Origin: Hetaerina americana | Taxonomy: Eukaryota; Arthropoda; Insecta; Odonata; Calopterygidae | Assembly (NCBI GenBank): GCA_022747635.1 | Contig: JAKTNV010000005.1 | Span: 83,792,969-83,856,968, forward strand | Direction of reading: 5' to 3' | DNA: 64,000 nucleotides | In this document: positions 55,483 to 64,000 of the stretch, piece by piece | Layout of the letters: every line of letters begins with the position of its first letter | How positions within the stretch are numbered: position 1 is the first letter of the stretch | Program-made: the position numbers and the translations under genes | The notes under the pieces: generated by a model | Databases searched by the model: none | Seen by the model: only the letters and a program-made list of their open reading frames with translations | What the model was told of the DNA's origin: nothing

Positions 55483-56000
55483 TTCGAAAAGTGAAGGACG
55501 CTTTCTCACATACCTGTATGACGGGTCAGAAACTTCAGTTGTACGAATGCAGCACCATCTATTGATTATTTTCGAAGCCACTGAAGTTATTGTTTTGATT
55601 CAATGGTCGTTTGATTGTCGGTGAATGCAGATAACAATGTCCGCGACAAACAGAAAGAGCAAATAATTTTGAGTGTTCGAGCGTTTTCGTACCGTTATTG
55701 ACAAGTTGGAGACTGACCTCACCTTGCACGTAGCCATTAATTCCTCTTCTTCATTTGAAACAATCGCTTAGTGGATGGCGGTATGAAGACGACGAGGAAC
55801 TCAAGACCGCCGATGTCAACTGATTCAATTTCCTGGCGGCGAAATACTACACTTATGGATTAAAGGAGCGGTTACAGCGTTACGAAAAGTGCTTCAGAGG
55901 TTTAGGGCGTTTGTTTAGAAAAGTGAAGTAGGTTTGTGAGAAACCAAAACCGATAAAAATCCCTTCCTATAGTCAGTAGAACCCCACCATGCCTAGGTTC
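55483..56000. other. Intergenic, nothing recognised
   Basis: No motif assigned. 55500-55950 may be an old transposon remnant, but I cannot support a family. Confidence 0.3.
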
Positions 56001-56245
56001 TCTTTGTTTTTTTCTTTTAGACCATTTACTTTTTTCATTATTCTTCACGTCTGAAAATTAAAAAAATTCCAATCTACGATTATCATCTTCCTACAGCGGC
56101 CATGTTTCCGCGCCGTACAAAACCATACTCTGTTTAAAAGTTTCGAATACTTTTTTTATTTATGTCCTTACTCAAGGCCCTCCTCTTTGTCAACTTCCTC
56201 TCAATTTTTCATCCCGCGCCATTTTTCTCTTACCCCGAATACTTA
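56001..56245 (-). mobile_element. LINE-A fragment
   Basis: Minus strand 56130-56090 reads MVLYGAETWPL and continues into the post-RT region ('agcggccatgtttccgcgcc' on the plus strand, as at 6060 and 40130). It has neither the RT core nor the 3' end. Confidence 0.6.
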
Positions 56246-57574
56246 GATTATCTTCTTCCATGACACACTCAGATTGGTGACGGTTCCATCAGATATATCA
56301 AAAATGACACCTGAGCGGAAGGTTGTTTGCATGGAAGAAGTCGATTCAAATGTTCTTCCAAATTTAGTTTTCGTTCAACATACCTTAACGTTCACTCCCC
56401 TGGTGATTCATCCTTTCACACAACGTACATCAACACGATAGCCCGGAAGCCGCCGTTGTGTGGTGGAAGCTGTTAAAGCACCTGCCATTTAGTATTGAGG
56501 TATTCCTTGTTTGGTCCCCTGGGGCTGTCGAGTAATTCAAAATACTAAACTTCTCATCGCCTAAGTTTACGGATTCAGCGTGTCCACAATCTTTGCTGTT
56601 TAAGAATGCTAATGGCACTCTTAACAACGCAAGGCCAGCGCTAGATTTTGAATTGGTAAGACTGAAATGCGTGCAAATGTTCTATCTTCGCAGATCCTAT
56701 GGTACGAACTAAGTGAACTAAAAAAATGTACTGAAGCTGAGGCGAATATTGATATGAATAAAGAGGCGATGCTTGCACATCGTAGCAGTCGTTGAGGGCC
56801 CACTGATCCTCGGCGCAACGCGTGCCTGCCCATTCACCTCCACTCGCGTCCCAAGTGGAGGCTAGTCTGTCGGTGAGAGCCTCCTTAAGAGTGTGAGCGC
56901 TGGTGATCGCACATTGGTCTCGGTTGAGATGGATCCACTCTTACATTCGAATTATTTCATTCCTACTGACGCACTATTTTCTGCGGCGGAGGATGAAAAT
57001 TAAAAATTACAAGAAAAAAAACCCTCCACTTATCGGACTTTTCCTGTTTCGTCACGGGTGGGCGAGCGCGAAGGGGGAGACGACGTTCGTCTCTTTTGCC
57101 GACCGAGATGCTAATGCCCCGACCGCGTCTAGGCGCGTAGACCGTTGCGCGCGAATACTTCCCCTTCCCCCTCTCTCTTTTTCTACCCCCTTCCCCCCTC
57201 AAACCCCTCCCACCAGCCCCCGTCATTGGTCGGCTTCCCCACCCCCATTCCTTGCACCCTCTCCCGCATGCTATCTCCCTCTCCCGTTCAGCCGCGGCGT
57301 TTAGGAAAAATTGGTTTCTCTGGTCAGGAGTGACTTTTGACAAAGTCAAACGTTTTCATTAACTTCAGTGAGGTTTTAATATGTTAAATAATGAATTAAT
57401 CCTAAATTTTGCCTTTTGTTTAAGTTGGGCATCGTAGTTTTGGATGGGAAAACTAACGAATGTTTGTGCAATATAGCAGGCGATCCGTGCCATTGGGAGT
57501 AATTTAATGACGGAAGGGAAGATGATGGTGTGGCCTCGTTGCGTGTAGGTAAGGTCTAACACATGTAAATATTA
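56246..57574. other. Intergenic; weak CR1-like end
   Basis: At about 56437-56495 'cccggaagccgccgttgtgt' followed by 'ggtggaagctgttaaagcac' faintly resembles the CR1-like terminal block. 57130-57290 is GC-rich and pyrimidine-rich. No gene recognised. Confidence 0.35.
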
Positions 57575-57832
57575 ACGGTGTTGTACCGGTTAAGGTAGGT
57601 TTTTGAATTGACTCGAAGACCGACCACCTTAACATCCCTGATTCTTATCTATTTAGCACAACAAGCCTGCAGTGCAATAAAAAGCCTTCAATGCCGCGTA
57701 CTTTCTCCCTCTCTTCATCCCGTTCAAAATGCCAATTTTTTTCCTCCCCATACCTACATTTCCTAACGTCCTCCCCCCTCTATGTTACAGTATTCAAAGT
57801 TGTCTCACCATTCGAAACGCCCTTGCATGAGA
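57575..57832 (-). mobile_element. LINE-A 3' end
   Basis: Terminal box 'gtaccggttaaggtaggttt' at 57585, followed by 'gcgtactttctccctctctt', 'catcccgttcaaaatgcc' and 'cattcgaaacgcccttgcat', as in the copies at 5590 and 61850. Short, 5'-truncated. Confidence 0.65.
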
Positions 57833-58259
57833 CGTAATTTCCAATCTTTGGATAAAGATTTGGAAAGTTCAACGCTTTAATGCGAAATACGTAGAGAAAC
57901 GGTTTCGGTCGAGTCATGTGTTATTGCACCACATTTCAGTGAGGATTCAAGCAATGAATTGCCACGGAAGTCTTCTTATAATACTCACGTTTAAAGAAGA
58001 GTCCTTTGGTTTTTTTTTACCTTTGAATTTTTGGAATTCTCTCAAAATGTGGCCCAGATAATAGAGGCAGGTCACTGTGGTCAGGAGGCTCTTATGTGAA
58101 CGATTGGCGTCACCATGCAAGGCTATGAAACGAAATTGGTAGAAAAGACAGCATTGAAATATATGCGGGAGTTAACGTTTTATGGCTATCTCGGTTCGAG
58201 CAATCATTTATCTATATTCATTTATCAAGGAATTCTACCTATTAAAGGAAGATTTTTGG
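57833..58259. other. Intergenic, nothing recognised
   Basis: No motif recognised. Confidence 0.3.
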
Positions 58260-58690
58260 ACGACCCTCAACGACTATTATCTTCTACGAGTCGCAAGAAC
58301 TCCCTCTTGTGTTTGTCCTGCATATGTTCCATCTTCATTTCCTTCTACCTTTTTCCTACCCTCATCCATCCGAAAGACCTATTCTCTGCCTTCTTCTACC
58401 TCGCTGACATAACATACTGGCTGGCCTGTGCATGTATTCCGTTCTGTCACATACCTAAACATCATACAACATTCCTTCACGCACGCTTTCTGCCTCTTTT
58501 GGATTTCCCCTGGCAACTTCCACTCTTTTCCCACCACATTTAAAACTTCGTCGTCCCTCATCCTCTATGTCCCTATTGTTAATACGTACATTTCGAAAGC
58601 CTCTAGTCTATGCCCATCATTTTACCACAAAGAGCAGGCTTTAGATCCACATAGCTCTTATACTCCGAACCAAACTCTTAGATAATTTTA
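58260..58690 (-). mobile_element. LINE-A C-terminal region
   Basis: The minus-strand frame 58561-58379 reads MRDDEVLNVVGKEWKLPGEI and QKRQKACVKE, the segment after the EAFEMW motif in LINE-A ('NEEVL...GEERGLLGEIL...'). The region upstream ('cgaaagcctctagtctatg') is the EAF/LEA equivalent. Confidence 0.6.
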
Positions 58691-59165
58691 ATAAAGGAGT
58701 ACAGTTTTTGTGACAGTTTGCTAACTGTAAATCGTATCATCAATATCTTCTTATCTCTTACACACACATATACATTAAAAGAATGTCTGCATGTTCACTC
58801 ATAAGTTTGTGATTTTTGAATATTTAACAGAAAATGTCATGCACAGGTCTCTCAAAAAGCTCGGCATAAGGATAGGTGTTATTTCTTGTTGGTCAGGCCT
58901 CCTCACCTTAACTACGGTTGTAATGTAAAGGACGGACCGTGCGCAGGACTGAATCTCAAAACTGAATTGAACGATACCTATACTGAGAAATTCTGCTCGT
59001 TTCCCTCACCTCCTTCAGGTCATACCTGAAGAAGGCCGAATGCCTAAACTTTCTGAAATGTGAGTGTCCTTATACGTGTTATCTATTTATATTTTTGTGT
59101 TCTATTGTGCCGACCAAATGTTACATACGTGTGTATGTATGTGTGTGTGTGTTATATATGTGTGT
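58691..59165. other. Intergenic; Penelope-like end motif
   Basis: At 59026-59049 the sequence reads CTGAAGA, a 3-bp stem GGC/GCC with a CGAAT loop, then TAAAC, preceded by a small palindrome at 59014-59030 ('ttcaggt'/'acctgaa'). This is close to a hammerhead core, but the first G of GAAA is T. A (GT)n tract follows at 59130-59170. Confidence 0.3.
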
Positions 59166-59223
59166 GTTTGTTATATATATAACTTTTCATCCTTTCGGAT
59201 GAAAAGTTATATATATAACAAAC
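59166..59223. repeat. Hairpin: 27-bp perfect inverted repeat, 4-nt loop
   Basis: Arm 59166-59192 ('gtttgttatatatataactt' and onward) and arm 59197-59223 are exact reverse complements, with loop TTTC. Such a tight, perfect hairpin readily extrudes as a cruciform and is often deleted on cloning. Confidence 0.9.
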
Positions 59224-60349
59224 AGGTTAAAATATGGTTACAAATAGGGACTTACCGAAGAGGACGTTCTTATTTTCTGTTTTGTGACCAGTTCGTGTTA
59301 GTATGACTGCATGTTTGAATCGGGGTAATGAGTAATAGGAATTTAGTAATCTAGTCTCCTCTTTCAAGCGTTTTGGGGCTCCAACGGTGCAGATTGCTGT
59401 TCCGTTCCAGCAGCTCAAATTCCAAGAGTTCATGGAATGTGTGCATGGAAAGCTTCAGCTAGAACGCTTCTTCTTTAGTTGGATGCGAGAGGAAATGTGC
59501 TCGCTTCAGGGCCTCTTCACGGTGGCTTTTGTGTTAGAAGCGCGTTCATTGGAGAATCCGGGCGGTAACAATGCTCTTGACGAGATTTGGAGCTTACCTT
59601 TTGTTGCCGAAACTACATTTATATTTAGACCTTCAAAGAAGATTAAATGGACGCCAAACAATTCGAATAACTTGAGATTTCGCAGAAAATATTAAAAATC
59701 TTCCGTTATCGCTTAAAACGCGAAACTTACGATGTCACATATGCACTGTATTTTTGCGTAATTTTTCACGTTGCAAAAATTTCGTACCCTTTCCAATGGC
59801 TTAGTTACTTCCGTGCGCAGCGAATTTTGGCGACTGGATTGCATTTTTTTGGGAAATTTTGGACAATGACCTCGTGCGTTTGGTGCGAGGGGAGTTGTGG
59901 GGAGGAGGGGAAGTTGCGAAAGGGATTAGGAGGCCCCTTAGGATGGTGGACTAGTAGTGTCCGACACGGAGATGGATGATCTCCTGCCGTGATTGTTGGG
60001 GTGTGGGGAGGACGTGGAGGTCGAATAGTGTCGTATGTTCATCTGCTTGGATCCTAGCCTTCCTTCTATTGTGAAAGCTGATGGGGAAACTGCGAAGGAA
60101 ACGGAGGAATAAGTAATGGGCGGAAAGCATACTAATGGGATTTTCCCGTGTGCTTGAAAAAACCCTATATTTCTATTTCCAAATTTCTTTCTTACCAATC
60201 GTCTTCCATGGTATTCTCCAACTTTATAAATCCCCGCCCCCTTCGGCTCTCCTTAACGGATGTTTCCAGAATAATCTGAGGAAGAACGCCGGGTATCTTA
60301 AAGTGAGGGTACGGCAAAGTTCTAAAATTAAATATATATGCATGGGTAT
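59224..60349. other. Intergenic, nothing recognised
   Basis: A 102-codon plus-strand frame (59387-59695) has normal-looking composition but no recognisable motif. No repeat family assigned. Confidence 0.3.
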
Positions 60350-60427
60350 AAATATATATATATATATATTTTATATATATATATTTATATATATATATAT
60401 ATATATTTATATATTTATTTATATATA
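60350..60427. repeat. (TA)n microsatellite with TTT interruptions
   Basis: About 78 bp of TA with 'tattta' interruptions, adjoining the hairpin at 60440. Confidence 0.9.
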
Positions 60428-60439
60428 CAGTATACAGGT

Positions 60440-60474
60440 AGGTACCCTACGTGCATGACATACGTAGGGTACCT
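60440..60474. repeat. Hairpin: 13-bp perfect inverted repeat, 9-nt loop
   Basis: 'aggtaccctacgt' (60440-60452) and 'acgtagggtacct' (60462-60474) flank the loop 'gcatgacat'. The stem is GC-richer than the surroundings and lies just beyond a (TA)n tract. Confidence 0.85.
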
Positions 60475-61844
60475 TGACTGCACGATTCTTTTTCTGTCAT
60501 CAGTTTTTCTACTAATGTTTAAAATAATATATTATTTGCTAATTATGTTTTGTTTGGAAAATTCTGTTAAATATCGATGATAATGTGTATGGCGATTTCA
60601 TTACTTTTATATATTTGAAGGGCAATTTCGTTTTTCGGAGCTTTTTTCTCCTCAACCTCGTTCAAGTGTCCATTTTTCAGCTGGTCAAATTAAGAGCATC
60701 TAACTTTTTGTCACTTCTAAGTTTCAACGAGTAGTCTTGTAGCCAACCATCCAGTTAATGTTGGACAACGTGCGAGAGAATCACATCGTATTAAATTGGC
60801 CAATGAGCAAAAGAACATGACGAAACCTGGACCGTGTTCGCGAGTAATTAAATGTTATTTGGGAGTCTTATGGAGTGTTTAAGGTACAATGGACATGGAA
60901 GAGTGTTACACTTATGAGCTTCGCCCTAAAAAGATATCTCACTACGTTTGATTTTGTTCTTTCGTGTTGGCACAATTATATGAGTGGACGATGTGTAAAT
61001 AAATGTGCGAGCCGTTCCATACAGCAGTTCGCTGTAGTCAGTCGTTTGCGGTGCGTGTGTTGCAGTCAAATGTATTTCTTGCACTCGTTTGCATTCATTG
61101 TGAGTCAAAACTTCAAGAAAATGATACCGCAGAAAATCTAACCGCTGTATGAGAACAATCTACGAGCCTTTAGTAAAACGTACCCCCTGGTCAACGGGAG
61201 GCGTTGGTTTAAGTGAGACCTCGTCTTTCATTGCGCCTGGAGGGGAGACCATGATCGGAACTCAAGATTCCCAGGGGAAACTTATCTATTCTGAGAATGT
61301 TTTCCCCATTCGGGAGGGTTTAATTTGTTGGAAGTCGTCATCCTCCGAAAACTTGTCGTATTTGTCCCGCACCACTCCCTTTCCTCACCCTGCTATTCGT
61401 CCTCATTCCAATTTCTACGGCTGGCAGGCATCGTTTCTACCGAATTAATCACTGAGCGCCGCTTAAATACGAACGGGCACATCGGATGTATTCCGGACCG
61501 AAGTAAACACGAATAGAACATGAACTATCTGCCGTCTATTTGAAAAACCTGGTTAGGTCTGGGATTTTTATTTTATTTTATTATAAATTATGAATTATTT
61601 TTATTTTACTTTTGTGCGGAACTACGAAATTATCTCGTTTGACTTTCATTTTTTTTGTCAAACAATGTTGCTTTACCTTCGAGTGAAGTCGTCTTATTTT
61701 ATTCGAACACTTGAACTCATATTCTCTATGCTAATAACATAAAACCTTGTTCAGGATTGGTTGATGCATGTGTAATAGATGTTCTGCCTGCCAAATGTTT
61801 AAAAAAAAGGTTGATTAAATTAGTTCAATTAATTGATTAAAATA
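60475..61844. other. Intergenic, nothing recognised
   Basis: No gene recognised. Around 61840-61875 the TAA/TTA repeats belong to the LINE-A tail that follows. Confidence 0.4.
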
Positions 61845-62260
61845 GTAATAATAATAATAATTATTATTATTATTTGGTAGTCTAGCGTCTAAGGTAGGTT
61901 TTGGATTAACGCACTAAGTCAATACCATTTTAATTCTTGCTTTTACCAAGGCACAAATTGACGCACAAACCTGACACCCCACTCTGCAATAAACTGTTCT
62001 TCAATTGCGCATATTTTCTTCATCGCTTCATTCCGTTCAACATGCGTATCCCATTCCTCCTACTCCTTCCTCGCCTTCCTAGCGTCATCCCCTCTGTTTC
62101 TCTCTCTCTCTATCACAGTCTACAGAATTCCATCGCCCATCGAAGTGTTTTTTCCTGTCCATTCCATTCAGCATCCATTTTTCCAGTCTCCTTTGGATTT
62201 CTCCAGGCAATCCTCTCTCCTCCTACACTACGCTTAGAACTTCGATAATCATGTGAAAGT
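61845..62260 (-). mobile_element. LINE-A 3' region with (TAA)n tail
   Basis: Tail of alternating 'aataataat' and 'attattatt' at 61848-61875, then 'gtctaaggtaggttttgga' (terminal box), 'tcgcttcattccgttcaaca', and the post-RT region to about 62255. It has the longest TAA-type tail among the LINE-A copies here. Confidence 0.68.
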
Positions 62261-63144
62261 ACCTTAGTTGCTGGTAAAACTCTCCTGCAAGGAAAATTGT
62301 TATTGATGATAAATATTATAGGTATTTCTTAAAATAGGATGGCAAATTTATTGTTTTTTTACCGAAGGTGCTCATTTAATATTCATTACCGAAATCTTTC
62401 AACGAATTATGTGAATTTTTACACCTTATTGGGTTTTCAGACATGCTGAAGTGTATGCATGCAGATTATTTAATGCGATAAATCTTGAAACCGATGCACC
62501 CATGGTGCTTGCAGTTTAAATTTAAGAGAAAAATGATATTTTTGGTACGTAATAGCTGGAAAAGTAAGGTAATGTTGAAGTTGAATTAGTATCAACACTG
62601 ATGAATCAGTCAAAGAGTGCTGATCCCTTCTTATAATCAATTTTCACTCGGAGACGGTAACGAAGGGTTCCTTTTTCTGTATGAAAAGGGTTTTTTTATC
62701 CGTTTCGGTTCAACAAATGCCGCTGGGATGAAAGTGGGGGAGGGTGGGTGGCAATCGCTCGGACGCGTGTGGTGTTGGGGTCGCGGTCTCGGCGAGGGAG
62801 GGAGGGTTTAGGAGGAGGATCTCCTCTTTCGACTTAATCCGCACTTCCTTGCAGAAAAAATTTATCATCCCACCCCCACACATCTTCTCCACAACCCTCC
62901 TGATCCTCCATCCACCCCTCTCTCGCTCCTCCCTCACCTCCGTCCTCGAATATATTATCCCTTTCATCCCCTCTCCATCGCGTCGTTGCCGACTCAGACC
63001 ATTCCCACCCCCTTACCTCGCCCTTGCGACCTCTTTCGACTCGACTCTCTTCCTTATCTCCCTCGGTTTCGCCCGAACATCTCATGTTTTGTCTCCGGTG
63101 CCGCGACAGGCTGCGCTAAATCAACTCCTTCATCTATATCTTCA
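62261..63144. other. Intergenic; pyrimidine-rich block
   Basis: 62850-63090 is C/T-rich with long open frames on both strands that lack any known motif. No gene is supported. Confidence 0.35.
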
Positions 63145-64000
63145 CAACACCCCGCAAGATGCCTCGAAGGCGTGTGGCAGGGGCTGTTAGGGCACCGGCT
63201 ATATGTGAAGAATTTCAAACATATAAATATACGCCCTCATGCAACCATCTTGCACATGCATGCTCATATAAATAGTTCAGTAATTACTTCGCTTGACTAA
63301 TTATATATGTAAAAAACATAATCACAATAAAAAAATATACTTAAAAAAATCAATAATAAATTTAGAAAATACGAACAAAAAAAACAACGATGAAAAATAT
63401 TATTAAAAAAATTAAAAATAGTGTATAAAAATCCTCCAGTCCTATATATTCTTGTAACTACCCTTTATAAATTACCTCCATATCAGTAAAAGTCCCTGCC
63501 TCAAAAAAATTGTAAATCCGAAGGAGTAGTTAATAGGCTTACTAACTTACGACGGACGGACGCTTGACCAATCAATTAAGTTCTTGCATACAAGTAATTT
63601 AATTGATTTCTGGCCCTTGAGTTATATTTTGTAATGATTGCATACCAAGGAGGGTAAAACGAACACTTGAATCCGTCTATGATGGTGGCTTGTCTTTCTT
63701 ATTTTATTCACGTGGTTGAATCTACCAATATGATTTGGTGCCCTAATAATTCCCCCTGTGGTGTCTGTGAAACTAAGGTGTCTTGTGTATTTCTAATAGA
63801 TTAAGTATTTAACTATAAATAAATGCTCCCAACTTAATTCCTCCAATACATATACCCGTCACCCGTGCTCTGTTCTAGTAGAAATATAAAACAAACCAAG
63901 TAGATTTTCTCTGAACCTTTTCCAATTCCGCAGTTAGGGTTTTTTCCCATTAATACCGGATCATTGGCGAGTATTCTAATTGCGGAAAAAACTAGGACGA
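63145..64000 (-). mobile_element. CR1-like LINE 3' region, continues past the window edge
   Basis: Left end 'caccccgcaagatgcctcga' and 'ggcgtgtggcaggggctgtt', an A-rich stretch at 63300-63430, then 63690-63780 parallel to 50190-50260 ('tgaatctaccaatatgattt', 'ggtgccctaataattcc', 'gtctgtgaaactaaggtgt') and 'gaaccttttccaattccgc' near the edge. It is 5'-open at the window border, so it may carry more of the RT outside. Confidence 0.6.

Overview
This window looks like repeat-dominated DNA from a large animal genome, most likely an arthropod and plausibly an insect. The evidence is four different mariner (DD34D) transposon families, several non-LTR retrotransposon lineages, tRNA-headed SINEs, long (TA)n tracts, and no recognisable host exon, bacterial operon or viral gene. 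Naming a finer taxon from this sequence would be guesswork. The family labels used here (LINE-A/B/C, CR1-like, SINE S1 to S7, mariner A to D) are local names made by comparing copies within the window.

Layout. The first 9.5 kb holds decayed LINE-B and LINE-A 3' fragments, a SINE S2 tail and a 38-bp hairpin. At 10.3-10.9 kb lies a LINE-A copy with an internal deletion that keeps part of the reverse transcriptase. The best element is at 12.06-13.38 kb: a complete mariner A with inverted repeats, TA duplications and an uninterrupted 353-codon transposase whose first catalytic Asp is Glu. From 14 to 19.5 kb come more LINE-A pieces and a dense knot (16.8-18.2 kb) of two head-to-head SINE palindromes, long (TA)n tracts and a CR1-like 3' end, then a SINE S1. 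A broken mariner B is at 21.5-22.2 kb. From 25 to 30 kb are LINE-A and LINE-B fragments (one with a mutated RT active site) and the N-terminal part of a mariner C.

The structural centrepiece is at 31.9-35.7 kb. A (TA)n tract was invaded by a second mariner A in reverse orientation, and that mariner was invaded by a 2.26-kb 5'-truncated Jockey-type retrotransposon. The Jockey insertion shows no poly(A) tail and at most a 1-nt target duplication. Its reading frame carries one in-frame stop but keeps the RT catalytic residues.

The second half (36-64 kb) carries a CR1-like element with a broken RT (37.7-39.0 kb), further LINE-A 3' ends, four SINE S1/S4 copies that share a central domain, four SINE S2 copies in the whole window, a mariner B N-terminal fragment (48.8 kb), an RTE-type LINE-C C-terminus (51.0-51.5 kb) and an internally deleted mariner D with intact 45-bp inverted repeats (51.8-52.7 kb). 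The window ends inside another CR1-like 3' region. Several GC-rich or G-run blocks (0.4, 8.5, 24.3 and 46.3 kb) could be CpG-island or promoter remnants but have no attached gene that I can see.

Nothing here looks like a functioning multi-gene system. The notable biology is transposon dynamics: two near-identical mariners disabled by different deletions at the same linker motif, a non-canonical retrotransposon insertion, and near-perfect SINE palindromes that could give double-stranded RNA.
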